From assembly GCF_001692325.1 (NCBI RefSeq), contig NZ_LXKN01000001.1, positions 310,001 through 374,000 of the forward strand: a DNA stretch of 64,000 nt, read 5' to 3'. Below are positions 50,519 to 58,995 of this stretch, one piece after another. Positions within the stretch are counted from its first letter, which is position 1; every line of letters begins with the position of its first letter. The stretch comes from Rhizobium sp. AC27/96 (GTDB lineage: Bacteria; Pseudomonadota; Alphaproteobacteria; Rhizobiales; Rhizobiaceae). A model generated the notes under the pieces. That model was given only the letters and a program-made list of their open reading frames with translations, was not told the origin of the DNA and searched no databases. The position numbers were made by a program, and so were the translations under genes.

Positions 50519-52369
50519 TTAGCCGATGCGCTGGGCGGCGCGGGCCTTCTCGTAAGCGGCGCGGGCCTTGTTGACCTCGGCGCGCGGGCTGACCTCGGGA
50601 ACGGCGACGTCCCACCAATGGCCGCCTTCGTCCGTGGTGATCAGCGGATCCGTATCGATGACGATGACCGAAGTGCGATCATTCTTCTTGGAAGCTTCGA
50701 TCGCCTGTTCCAGCTCGGTGATGGAGGAAACCTTCACGGCGATAGCGCCCATGCTGGCCGCGTGCGCCCGGAAATCGATCTCCGGCATCACTTCGTGGTA
50801 CGAATCCTTCAGCAGATTGTTGAAGTTCGCGCCACCTGTGGCCATCTGCAGCCGGTTGATGCAGCCATAGCCGCGGTTGTCGAGCAACACGACCGTCAGC
50901 TTCAGGCCGAGCATGACCGAGGTCGCCAGTTCGGAATTCAGCATCATGTAGGAGCCGTCGCCGACCATGACGACGACTTCCTTTTCCGGATGGGCCATCT
51001 TCGCCCCAAGTCCGCCGGCGATTTCGTAGCCCATGCAGGAGAAGCCGTATTCCATGTGGTAGCTGCCGGGCGCAGTTGCCGGCCACAGCTTGTGCAGTTC
51101 GCCGGGCAGGCCGCCAGCGGCGCAAAGCACGGTAGTTTTCTCGCCACCAAGGGTACGTGCGACCGCACCGATCACCTGGGCATCGGAGGGCAGGGCGGCA
51201 TTCGTGGCCGCCATCGCCTTGGCGGCGGCTTCCATCCAGATCTTCTTTTCCCGGGCAGCCTTCTCGGCAAGCGCTGCCGGAGCCTTCCAGCCGGCAAGGC
51301 CCACGTCGAGTGCCTTCAGCCCCTCACGCGCATCCGTCACCAAGGGGTGGCTGTCGTGCTTCAACGCGTCATAGGCCGCGATATTGAGGCCGATCAGCGC
51401 CAGCTTTTCGTTCTTGAACAGCGCCCAGGAGCCGGTGGTGAAATCCTGGCAGCGCGTGCCGACGGCGATGACAAGATCTGTATCTTCGGCGATCGCGTTT
51501 GCGGCCGATGTGCCGGTTACACCCACCGAACCGAGCGCTAGCGGATGCGTTTCGTTGATCGCCGACTTACCGGCCTGCGTCACCACGACCGGCACGCCGT
51601 GCGCTTCCGCAAAAGCCGTAAGTTCCTTGGTCGCCTGCGAATAGAGCACGCCGCCGCCGGCAAGAATGACCGGCTTTTCCGATTTGCGGATCAGCGCGAT
51701 GGCATTGGCAAGCTCGTCTGCGTCAGGCTGCGGGCGGCGTTGGGTCCAGACGTGCTCTTCAAAGAAGCTCTCCGGATAGTCGAAGGCTTCCGCCTGCACA
51801 TCCTGGCAAAGCGAGAGTGTCACCGGGCCGCAATCAAGGGGATCGGTCAGCACCTGCATGGCGCGCTTCAAGGCCGAGATGATCTGCTCTGGGCGGGTGA
51901 TGCGGTCGAAATAGCGCGAGACCGGACGGAAGGCGTCATTGGCCGAAACGGTGCCGTCGCCGAAATCCTCGATCTGCTGCAGCACCGGATCGGGGGCGCG
52001 GTTGGCGAACACGTCGCCGGGCAGGAAGAGAACGGGAATGCGGTTGACATGCGCAACACCGGCGGCGGTGACCATGTTCAGCGCGCCAGGGCCGATCGAT
52101 GTCGTGCAGGCCATGAAGCGCTGGCGGAAGCTTGCCTTGGCATAGGCGATGGCGGCATGGGCCATGCCCTGCTCATTGTGGGCGCGATAGGTCGGCAATT
52201 CCTCGCGCACCTGATAGAGCGCTTCGCCGATGCCGGCGACGTTGCCGTGACCGAAGATCGCCCAGACGCCGCCGAAGATCGGCTGCTTCTGCCCGTCGAT
52301 GATGGTCATCTGCTTCTTGAGGAAATGCGTGACGGCCTGTGCCATCGTCAGTCGGATCGTCTTGCCCAT
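50519..52369 (-). CDS. iolD: 3D-(3,5/4)-trihydroxycyclohexane-1,2-dione acylhydrolase
   Basis: IolD, a thiamine-diphosphate enzyme, opens the inositol ring to 5-deoxy-glucuronate. The 616-residue protein has the acetolactate-synthase-like layout: the N-terminal Pyr domain with catalytic Glu region (YRAHNEQGMAHAAIAYAKA), the central domain, and the PP domain with GDGSYMMLNSELATS (ThDP/Mg motif). The ATG at 52369 has GGGAGG at 7 nt and is preferred to the ORF start 7 codons earlier. It follows iolC after a 90-bp gap holding a dispersed repeat. Confidence 0.96.
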   Translation of the reverse strand: MGKTIRLTMAQAVTHFLKKQMTIIDGQKQPIFGGVWAIFGHGNVAGIGEALYQVREELPTYRAHNEQGMAHAAIAYAKASFRQRFMACTTSIGPGALNMVTAAGVAHVNRIPVLFLPGDVFANRAPDPVLQQIEDFGDGTVSANDAFRPVSRYFDRITRPEQIISALKRAMQVLTDPLDCGPVTLSLCQDVQAEAFDYPESFFEEHVWTQRRPQPDADELANAIALIRKSEKPVILAGGGVLYSQATKELTAFAEAHGVPVVVTQAGKSAINETHPLALGSVGVTGTSAANAIAEDTDLVIAVGTRCQDFTTGSWALFKNEKLALIGLNIAAYDALKHDSHPLVTDAREGLKALDVGLAGWKAPAALAEKAAREKKIWMEAAAKAMAATNAALPSDAQVIGAVARTLGGEKTTVLCAAGGLPGELHKLWPATAPGSYHMEYGFSCMGYEIAGGLGAKMAHPEKEVVVMVGDGSYMMLNSELATSVMLGLKLTVVLLDNRGYGCINRLQMATGGANFNNLLKDSYHEVMPEIDFRAHAASMGAIAVKVSSITELEQAIEASKKNDRTSVIVIDTDPLITTDEGGHWWDVAVPEVSPRAEVNKARAAYEKARAAQRIG

Positions 52370-52405
52370 CGGGCGCCTCCCAAATGCCATATCTCTTTAG
52401 TTTTA

Positions 52406-52455
52406 AGCAATTCCGGACGCAAAACCGCTATGCACTTTTGCTGGAATTGCTCCAG
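52406..52455. repeat. Rhizobial dispersed intergenic repeat, copy 1
   Basis: AGCAATTCC (52406-52414) and GGAATTGCT (52443-52451) are inverted; the centre contains AAAACCGCTATGCAC, and CTGGA-ATTGC-TCCAG is nested at 52441-52455. A related segment is present at 63109-63156. The element sits inside the iol operon between iolC and iolD. Confidence 0.6.
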
Positions 52456-52459
52456 AATC

Positions 52460-54394
52460 TCAAAGGCCGCGGGTTTTAAGCCACGCCTGTGTCAATTGCC
52501 GGAAGCGGCCGGCCATGTCGGCAGTCGCTTCCTCGTCATTCATGCTGCCCGACAGCCAGGCGCGGGCCACATCGGAAAAGATCGTCCGCCCGACGGCGAA
52601 ACCCTTGACCGAGGGTGCGGCCAGCGTTGCCTCGAAGCTACGGATCAATTCCTCCGCCGGCGCCTCCAGACCCAGCAGCACGATACCCCGGCACCATGGA
52701 TCATTTTTGGCGATCACGGCATCGATTTTTTTCCACGCGGCGGTCGATTCCTGCGGCTCCAGTTTCCACCAGTCCGGTTTGATGCCAAGTGCGTAAAGCT
52801 CTTCCATGGCAGTTGGGATCGTGTCGTCGGTCAGGGGAGCGTTCTTGCTGGCGATAATCTCGACCAGAAGCTCGCGGCCGACCTTGCGCGCCGCTTCGAA
52901 CAGCGTCCGCAGCTTCTCCTGCTGTTCCGCCTTCAAGTCCGCTGGATCGTCCGGATGGTAGAAGCACAGGCATTTGATGCAATGGTTGAGTGGCCATTCG
53001 ACGAGCTGCGAACCGATATCCTGGCTGAATTCGAACTTCAGCGGCTTCGATCCCGGCAGCTCGACCGGCCGTCCAATCCAGGAGAAATTCTTGGTCGCGG
53101 CATCGAAGAAGGCATCGCGGCCGAAACGTTCATCGATCAGCATGCCATAGCCAGGCCGACCGTCGGCAACGCGCGCCGCCGCCTCGACGGCCAGCCGCTT
53201 GAAGGCAACGATCCTGTCATGGCCGATGCCCAGTTCGTCGGCAACGCTGACGAGCTGCGAGCGATGATCGATGGCAAGCGCCATCAGCAGCGGGATCTCG
53301 TCGCCACGCCGGGTCGTCGCCCAGTGAACGTGGTTGATTGCCTCGTCCTTGCGCAGCGCCCGGTGCTTGCTGCCCGTCTTAAGAAAGAAGTCGAGTTCGG
53401 TCCAGGTCGGATATTCCGGCGAGCAGAGCAGGCGGGAGACGGCGAAAGCGCCGCAGGCATTTGCCCAGGTGGCGCAAGTCTTCAGCGGTTCGCCGCGCAG
53501 AAAGCCGCGCAGGAAGCCGGACATGAAGGCATCGCCGGCGCCGAGCACGTTGAAGACTTCGATCGGGAATCCCTCGCCGACGATACCGGCTTCAAGATCG
53601 TCCGAGATCGGCCCGTCATAGACGATGCAGCCCATGGCGCCGCGTTTCAGCACGATGACCGCAGACGAAAGACGGCGGATTTCCTTCAGTGCGCCAAGCA
53701 CATCATCCGCACCCGAGGCGATCATGATCTCCTCTTCCGTGCCAACGATCAGGTCGCAATGCGGCAGTGTCTCCTTCATCTTGGCGGACACGCGATCGGA
53801 TTTCACATAGCGCTCGAAGCCTTCAGCGTGACCGGCGAGGCCCCAGAGGTTCGGCCGGTAATCGATATCGAAGAGCACCTTGCGGCCATTCGCCTTGGCA
53901 ATGCGGATCGCCTTGCGCTGCGCTGCCTCGGTGTTGGGTTTTGAAAAATGCGTGCCGGAGACCAGAACGGCGCCGGAGGATTTGATGAAATCTTCGTCGA
54001 TATCGCTTTCATCGAGCGCCATGTCAGCGCAGTCGGAGCGATAGAAAATCATCGGCGAGACGCCCTCGGCCTCGACTGCAAGCAGCACCAGCGCTGTCAG
54101 GCGCTCCCTGTCTGTCGCGATCCCGTCGACGGCAACACCTTCGCGCGCCGACTGTTCGCGGATGAAGCGGCCCATCTGCTCGTCGCCGACGCGGGTGATG
54201 AGGCCGGATTTCAGCCCCAGCCGCGCTGTGCCGATGGCGATATTCGCCGGGCAGCCGCCGACCGACTTGGCAAAGGAGGCAATATCCTCCAGCCGTGAGC
54301 CGATTTGCTGGCCATAGAGATCGACGGAAGAGCGGCCGATGGTAATCACATCGAGTTTCGCCTCCGGCCGAGCGCCCGGATTATCGTGTGCCAT
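52460..54394 (-). CDS. iolC: 5-dehydro-2-deoxygluconokinase fused to a DUF2090/aldolase-like domain
   Basis: The 644-residue protein joins a PfkB sugar kinase (about 1-330; DVITIGRSSVDLYG start, GAGDAFMSGFLRG catalytic loop) to a C-terminal DUF2090 domain (about 335-640; LALAIDHRSQL-type start, VEWPLNHCIKCLCFYHPDD, GFAVGRTIF). The kinase phosphorylates 2-deoxy-5-keto-gluconate; the added domain resembles a TIM-barrel aldolase and may perform the next, IolJ-like step. This fused form is usual in proteobacteria. The ATG at 54394 has GGGAGGA 6 nt upstream. Confidence 0.94.
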   Translation of the reverse strand: MAHDNPGARPEAKLDVITIGRSSVDLYGQQIGSRLEDIASFAKSVGGCPANIAIGTARLGLKSGLITRVGDEQMGRFIREQSAREGVAVDGIATDRERLTALVLLAVEAEGVSPMIFYRSDCADMALDESDIDEDFIKSSGAVLVSGTHFSKPNTEAAQRKAIRIAKANGRKVLFDIDYRPNLWGLAGHAEGFERYVKSDRVSAKMKETLPHCDLIVGTEEEIMIASGADDVLGALKEIRRLSSAVIVLKRGAMGCIVYDGPISDDLEAGIVGEGFPIEVFNVLGAGDAFMSGFLRGFLRGEPLKTCATWANACGAFAVSRLLCSPEYPTWTELDFFLKTGSKHRALRKDEAINHVHWATTRRGDEIPLLMALAIDHRSQLVSVADELGIGHDRIVAFKRLAVEAAARVADGRPGYGMLIDERFGRDAFFDAATKNFSWIGRPVELPGSKPLKFEFSQDIGSQLVEWPLNHCIKCLCFYHPDDPADLKAEQQEKLRTLFEAARKVGRELLVEIIASKNAPLTDDTIPTAMEELYALGIKPDWWKLEPQESTAAWKKIDAVIAKNDPWCRGIVLLGLEAPAEELIRSFEATLAAPSVKGFAVGRTIFSDVARAWLSGSMNDEEATADMAGRFRQLTQAWLKTRGL

Positions 54395-54536
54395 GATGTC
54401 CTCCCGTCCATGCATGACCTCTTTTGCTCTTCAGCTTTCGCCGAGATCATGCGTTATTGAAAGTGCCGGTATTCGTTTCGTCCCGGTTGCGGTGGATCGG
54501 CGGGCTATGTTTTATGGCCGCGATCTTGGTTGTAGT

Positions 54537-54580
54537 GAAACATCGGTTCCGAGAATTTGTCAATTCGGAATGTTTATTCC
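54537..54580 (-). promoter_or_regulatory. IolR-type operators upstream of iolC
   Basis: GGAA-TGTTTA-TTCC at 54567-54580 exactly fits the GGAA-N6-TTCC motif reported for alphaproteobacterial IolR. GAAA-CATCGG-TTCC at 54537-54550 is a one-mismatch copy 30 bp away, on the same helix face. Both lie in the iolC promoter region; the first overlaps the iolR stop. Confidence 0.7.
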
Positions 54581-55446
54581 ATTTTGGTTTTATCGGCTTT
54601 TGCCATGCCTTTTCGCCGGCGCTCGGCTATGGCGACCGGGAAGGCCATGACCAGAGCCATCGATGCCGACATAGAGCGGAAACCGGCGAAGTCCGCCTCG
54701 GCCACCTCAAACCAATGAGTGGCACAGGCGGTGAGCGGCGAGAAGGCCGAATCGGTAATGGCGATGACGGGCACGTTGCGCGAGGCGAGGTCCTCCGCCT
54801 GCGCCAGGCTGTCTGCGGCATAGGGCGAAAAGCTCGCCGCGATCGCCGCATCCTTTTCGGTGGCAAAGCGGGTGATCTCGCTGTCGATTCCATTCGGCGA
54901 AGCGACTATCTGGTGGCGGATGTTCAGCTTCGAAAAGGCGTAGGTCATATGCGCCGTCAGCGGATAGGAGCGGCGCTTGGCGATGAGATAGATCGTCTCG
55001 GCGGCGGCGAGCACGTCGATTGCCTTGGCAAAGGTCTCGGTCTCGATGGTGGCGGCGAGCTTGTTGACCGATTGGCTGGCGGCGGACAGGAAGCCGGAGA
55101 GAATGCCGGCCTCTTCGTCCTTGATGCCGGAGCGTTCCAGCGTCACCAGCCGCTCTTCATAGCTCAGCGTCCGCTCGCGCAGCCTCTCGCGAAAGATGCT
55201 CTGCAGATCGGAAAAACCTTCATAACCGAGATGGTGGGCGAGCCGTACCAGCGTCGACGGCTGGACTTCTGCCGCTGCGGCAATGCTGGCTGTTGTGCCA
55301 AAGGCGACTTCGTCGGGATTGGCAAGGGCAAAGGCGGCGACCTGCGCAAGGCGCTTCGGCATGGCGCTCTTGCGCTCTATGACGATGCTGCGCAGGCTTT
55401 CGAAGTCGCGCGGCACCCTGATCTGCGTGTCGATGCTGCTGTCCAT
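54574..55446 (-). CDS. iolR: RpiR-family regulator of inositol catabolism
   Basis: The 290-residue protein has an N-terminal RpiR helix-turn-helix (about 20-95, FALANPDEVAFGTTASIAAAAEVQPSTLVRLAHHLGYEGFSDLQ in parts) and a C-terminal SIS sugar-phosphate domain (about 130-270, AAETIYLIAKRRSYPL). It lies directly upstream of iolC. The ATG at 55446 has AAGGA at 7-8 nt. It probably represses the iol genes until a phosphorylated intermediate binds the SIS domain, as in other IolR proteins of the RpiR type. Confidence 0.92.
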   Translation of the reverse strand: MDSSIDTQIRVPRDFESLRSIVIERKSAMPKRLAQVAAFALANPDEVAFGTTASIAAAAEVQPSTLVRLAHHLGYEGFSDLQSIFRERLRERTLSYEERLVTLERSGIKDEEAGILSGFLSAASQSVNKLAATIETETFAKAIDVLAAAETIYLIAKRRSYPLTAHMTYAFSKLNIRHQIVASPNGIDSEITRFATEKDAAIAASFSPYAADSLAQAEDLASRNVPVIAITDSAFSPLTACATHWFEVAEADFAGFRSMSASMALVMAFPVAIAERRRKGMAKADKTKME

Positions 55447-55477
55447 GCCCCGTCCTTCCGCCGCCTTATCAGTCAAT

Positions 55478-55491
55478 GAAACAAACATTCC
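55478..55491 (-). promoter_or_regulatory. IolR-type half-degenerate site upstream of iolR
   Basis: GAAA-CAAACA-TTCC, one mismatch from GGAA-N6-TTCC, lies 32 bp upstream of the iolR start. A weaker GGTC-TAAATA-TTCC is at 55620-55633, 44 bp before the divergent dehydrogenase gene. Together they suggest autoregulation and control of both directions. Confidence 0.5.
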
Positions 55492-55677
55492 ATATTTGCA
55501 ACGATAGCGGATTTTGATTTACTCGGCACGAATATTTTTAACAGAATGATTTAAAACAGATAATTTGGATTTTATGGCGGTTTCCATGATGGCGCCCCCG
55601 ACAGCGCGCTTGTCAAAACGGTCTAAATATTCCAAAAATCGCCCAGCTTCGGGAGAAGATTTGAGGAGAGTGGGCAA

Positions 55678-56796
55678 ATGAAGCCGTTGGGCGTTGGATT
55701 GATCGGTACCGGCTACATGGGCAAATGCCATGCGCTGGCGTGGAATGCGGTGAAGACCGTGTTTGGTGACGTTGCGCGGCCCCGCCTGGTGCATTTGGCC
55801 GAGGCCAATGCCGATCTGGCAAAGGCGAGGGGCGACGAATTCGGCTTCGCGAAGGCGACGGCTGACTGGCGCGACCTCATCGCCGATCCCGATGTCGACG
55901 TTGTTTCCGTGACGACACCCAATCAATTCCATCCGGAAATGGCGATTGCGGCCCTGGAGGCCGGCAAGCATGTCTGGTGCGAAAAGCCGATGGCGCCCGC
56001 CTTTGGCGATGCCGAACGCATGCTGGCCGCAGCCAGGTCTTCGGGCAAGGTCGCCATTCTTGGCTACAATTATATCCAGAACCCGGTGATGCGGCATATC
56101 AAGTCGCTGATCGAGGACGGCGCGATCGGCGCGGTCAACCACGTGCGCGTCGAGATGGACGAGGATTTCATGGCCGATCCGAACGGCCTGTTCTACTGGA
56201 AGAGCGAGCTTGCCTCCGGCTACGGTGCTCTCGATGATTTCGCCGTGCACCCGCTCTCCCTGCTGTGGTTCCTGTTCGGTCATGTCGATGCCGTCATCAC
56301 CGATATGGTGAAACCCTATGCGGAGCGGCCCTTGAAGGACGGCGGCAGCCGTACTGTGGAAAATCACGATCTCGCCAATGTGCTGATGCGGCTTGGCGGC
56401 GGCATCTCGGCTGTGCTGATGGCCAATCGTTCTGCCTGGGGGCGCAAGGGTCGGATCGCCCTGCAGATCTTCGGCTCCAAAGGCTCGATCTCCTATGATC
56501 AGGAGCGCATGAACGAATTCGAACTCTATCAGGCCGAGGGCAGGGATAGCGAACAGGGTTTCCGCAAGGTTCTCGCCGCTCCCGCCCACAAGCCTTATGA
56601 CCGCTTCATCCCGGCGCCCGGCCACGGTCTCGGCTTCAACGACCTGAAGATCATCGAATGCCGCGAGCTGATCCGTGCCATTTCCGGCGAGCCTGCGTCG
56701 GTCGTGGCTTTCGCAGATGGCCTGCGTATCGAAAAATCGGTCCATGCCATGGCCCGTTCCTTCCATGAGCGGCGCTGGATCGAAATCGCAAGCTGA
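55678..56796 (+). CDS. Gfo/Idh/MocA-family dehydrogenase, probable inositol dehydrogenase (IolY/IdhA-like)
   Basis: The 372-residue NAD(P)-dependent oxidoreductase has the N-terminal Rossmann motif GLIGTGYMGKCHALAW, the EKPM dyad (VWCEKPMAP, Lys near residue 103) and a C-terminal alpha/beta domain with DDFAVHPLSLLWFL. It is divergent from iolR, so an inositol isomer (for example scyllo-inositol or a keto-inositol) is the likely substrate. Exact specificity cannot be read. GAGGAG precedes the ATG by 9 nt. Confidence 0.88.
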   Translation: MKPLGVGLIGTGYMGKCHALAWNAVKTVFGDVARPRLVHLAEANADLAKARGDEFGFAKATADWRDLIADPDVDVVSVTTPNQFHPEMAIAALEAGKHVWCEKPMAPAFGDAERMLAAARSSGKVAILGYNYIQNPVMRHIKSLIEDGAIGAVNHVRVEMDEDFMADPNGLFYWKSELASGYGALDDFAVHPLSLLWFLFGHVDAVITDMVKPYAERPLKDGGSRTVENHDLANVLMRLGGGISAVLMANRSAWGRKGRIALQIFGSKGSISYDQERMNEFELYQAEGRDSEQGFRKVLAAPAHKPYDRFIPAPGHGLGFNDLKIIECRELIRAISGEPASVVAFADGLRIEKSVHAMARSFHERRWIEIAS

Positions 56797-56848
56797 GCCT
56801 TTCGGCCTAATTTTCTCCCGATCCGGGGTGCAGGGTCAGTCATGATTG

Positions 56849-56868
56849 ACGCTTGCAGGTGCAAGCGT
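56849..56868. promoter_or_regulatory. Perfect palindrome upstream of the flavoprotein gene
   Basis: ACGCTTGCA-GG-TGCAAGCGT is a perfect 9-bp dyad that follows a TTGAC (56846-56850). It has no T-tract, so an operator, perhaps for a MerR-type activator, is more likely than a terminator. Confidence 0.5.
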
Positions 56869-56905
56869 TACCCCTGAGGCCCATAAGCGCGTCTTCCTGC
56901 ATCAG

Positions 56906-56951
56906 GCAGGTGGATCGCTATAATAACAGCAGGTGGATCGCTATAATAACA
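56906..56951 (+). repeat. Exact 23-bp tandem repeat carrying a duplicated TATAAT
   Basis: Two identical 23-bp units (56906-56928 and 56929-56951) each contain GGATCGC-TATAAT-AAC. TATAAT at 56919-56924 and 56942-56947 could both act as -10 boxes for the flavoprotein gene starting at 56966. Confidence 0.85.
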
Positions 56952-56965
56952 ATGGAGTACGGATC

Positions 56966-58183
56966 GTGACGGGCAGATTGGTCATTGTCGGGGCCGGGCA
57001 GGCGGGTTTTGCGCTTGCTGCCAAATTGCGTGGGCTGGGTGATTTGAGGCCGATCACCATCGTTGGCGCGGAAGAAAACCTTCCCTATCAGCGGCCGCCA
57101 TTGACCAAGAAATATCTGCTCGGCGAAATGAGCTTCGATCGTCTGCTGTTTCGTCCGGAGCATTGGTATGCGGACAACAATGTTGAGATCCGCGTGTCCA
57201 CCTGGGTCGAGCAGATCGATCGTGCCGCAAAGCAGATCGTCATGCAGGACGGCTCCAGGCTGGATTACGAGACACTGGCGCTGACGACAGGATCCACGCC
57301 ACGCCGCTTGCCGCCCTCCGTGGGTGGTGCGCTCGAAGGTGTCTATCTCGCCCGCGACAAGCGCGATGCCGACCTTCTTGCGGGCGAAATGCGCCCCGGA
57401 CGCCGCGTCCTCATCATCGGTGGCGGATATATCGGCCTGGAAGCCGCGGCCGTTGCGCGCCATCGCGGCCTGGAAGTGACCCTGATCGAAATGAGCGACC
57501 GAATCCTGCAGCGCGTCGCCGCTAGGGAAACGGCAGACATCTTCAGGGCAATCCATCAGAAGCATGATGTCGTCATTCGCGAAAAGACCGGGCTGAAGCA
57601 GCTCGTCGGCCGCAATGGCCATGTCGTCGGCGCGGAGCTTTCCGATGGGTCGACGATCGATGTCGATTTCGTCGTCGTCGGCATCGGCGTTGCCCCGAAT
57701 GACAGGCTGGCCAAGGAAGCGGGTCTTGAGGTCGGCAACGGCATTACTGTCGATTCCTTCGCCCGCACCTCCGATCCGTCGATCTTTGCCATGGGCGATT
57801 GCGTCGAGTTGCCATGGGAAGGCGGTCGTATCCGGCTCGAATCGGTTCAGAACGCGGTCGATCAGGCGGATGCCGCAGCCGAAATCATTGCCGGCGGCGA
57901 CAAGGCCTATGATCCGAAGCCATGGTTCTGGTCAGATCAATATGACGTGAAGCTGCAGATCGCTGGTTTCAACCTCGGCTATGACGAAACGCTTCTGCGT
58001 CCCGGCACCCGTGAAGGTGCGGCCTCGGTCTGGTATTTCAAGCAGGGCCGCTTCATCGCCGTCGACGCCGTCAATGACGCAAAGGCCTATGTGACCGGCA
58101 AGAAGCTTCTGGAAACCGGCGTCAATCCGTCCAAAGCGATTCTTTCCGATCCCGCTGTCGACCTCAAGCAACTATTGGCTTGA
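56966..58183 (+). CDS. FAD-dependent ferredoxin/rubredoxin reductase-like oxidoreductase
   Basis: The 405-residue flavoprotein has an FAD motif (VIVGAGQAGFALAAKLRG), an NAD(P) motif (VLIIGGGYIGLEAAAVARHRG near 143), the second FAD motif (SIFAMGDCVELPW near 270) and a C-terminal reductase domain (QYDVKLQIAGFNLG). This is the rhodocoxin/putidaredoxin reductase family, which feeds electrons to a 2Fe-2S ferredoxin. No ferredoxin or P450 gene is adjacent. GTG at 56966 with GGAG 8 nt upstream is preferred to the GTG at 56933 inside the tandem repeat. Confidence 0.9.
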   Translation: MTGRLVIVGAGQAGFALAAKLRGLGDLRPITIVGAEENLPYQRPPLTKKYLLGEMSFDRLLFRPEHWYADNNVEIRVSTWVEQIDRAAKQIVMQDGSRLDYETLALTTGSTPRRLPPSVGGALEGVYLARDKRDADLLAGEMRPGRRVLIIGGGYIGLEAAAVARHRGLEVTLIEMSDRILQRVAARETADIFRAIHQKHDVVIREKTGLKQLVGRNGHVVGAELSDGSTIDVDFVVVGIGVAPNDRLAKEAGLEVGNGITVDSFARTSDPSIFAMGDCVELPWEGGRIRLESVQNAVDQADAAAEIIAGGDKAYDPKPWFWSDQYDVKLQIAGFNLGYDETLLRPGTREGAASVWYFKQGRFIAVDAVNDAKAYVTGKKLLETGVNPSKAILSDPAVDLKQLLA

Positions 58184-58311
58184 GATCGTTTTCGCACCCG
58201 CGGGAGCGCATGCCATTCGGCAACCGGCTGTTGCCGAATCTCGGGAAGAACGTGCGTGAAGGCGAAAAAGCGCTTGCGTCGATAAATGAATGGCCCTATC
58301 AGGGCCGCACC

Positions 58312-58401
58312 GGAGAGGTGGCCGAGTGGTCGAAGGCGCTCCCCTGCTAAGGGAGTATACCAGAGATGGTATCGTGGGTTCGAATCCCATCTTCTCCGCC
58401 A
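58312..58401 (+). tRNA. tRNA-Ser (GCU)
   Basis: The 90-nt sequence folds as a class II tRNA. Acceptor stem GGAGAGG pairs with CTTCTCC; anticodon loop CTGCTAA gives anticodon GCU (reads AGC/AGU); a long variable arm follows, then the T-loop GGTTCGAATCC and an encoded CCA. The minus-strand ORF overlapping it (EKMGFEPTIPSLVYSLSR) is a well-known tRNA-Ser shadow and confirms the identity. Confidence 0.97.
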
Positions 58402-58407
58402 TTCCTA

Positions 58408-58995
58408 TCATTCGCGCCAAGCTTCAAGACGATCCAGCAATTCTGTGATCGCGCGTTCGTAGTTTCCAAGTTCCTCGTCGATTGCCGCGCTCAATGAGCT
58501 GCCGTTCCTTCCGCCTATCGCCGCAGCAAGCGCTGCGCCGTGCGTATAGTCCACGAGTATATGCACCCAAAGCAGAGCGCGCGACGGCGAAAGGCCAAGG
58601 TCTTCCAGCAGCTTCGTGAGATTGTCCGTGATTCGTCTTGCGTGGTCAGGGAGCTCGGCTGACTGGTTGAAAATGGCAAGCGTCAGGCCGGGGTGGCGCA
58701 CCACCCTTGTTCGATATGCTTTGAGCAGGCCCTCTATTCGAAATCGAGCGGCGCCTTCCGACGGCGAAACGACATCTGCATAGACGATGTCTGCCAAGGC
58801 GCCAATCAATCCGTCCCGATCCTTGAAGTGGTGATAGATCGTCATCGGGTTGACGTTCGCGCGCTTGGCCACCGCCCGCATTGTCAGGCGTTCAAAGCCC
58901 TCGCTGTCCAAAAGAGCCAAGGCCTCCGCAAGGATTTTAGCCGGCAACTCGTTTTCTCCGTCGGCGCGTGGCCTGCCTCGGCTTTGCTGGGTCAT
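58408..58995 (-). CDS. TetR-family transcriptional regulator
   Basis: The 195-residue protein begins MTQQSRGRPRADGENELPAK. A TetR-type helix-turn-helix (about 18-63, LTMRAVAKRANVNPMTIYHHFKDRDGLI) is followed by a helical ligand domain of the TetR_C group (HPGLTLAIFNQSAEL). The ATG at 58995 overlaps the stop of the upstream DHFR-like gene by 4 bp, which selects it over the longer ORF from 59205. It probably binds the dyad at 59542-59560 and represses its own operon. Confidence 0.92.
   Translation of the reverse strand: MTQQSRGRPRADGENELPAKILAEALALLDSEGFERLTMRAVAKRANVNPMTIYHHFKDRDGLIGALADIVYADVVSPSEGAARFRIEGLLKAYRTRVVRHPGLTLAIFNQSAELPDHARRITDNLTKLLEDLGLSPSRALLWVHILVDYTHGAALAAAIGGRNGSSLSAAIDEELGNYERAITELLDRLEAWRE

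Noticed and set aside
51545..53944. 799-codon plus-strand ORF spanning iolD and iolC
   Set aside because: Shadow of two well-supported genes on the minus strand; low-complexity translation without motifs.
58172..58420. Minus-strand 82-codon ORF containing EKMGFEPTIPSLVYSLSR
   Set aside because: It is the antisense reading of the tRNA-Ser gene, a familiar false ORF.
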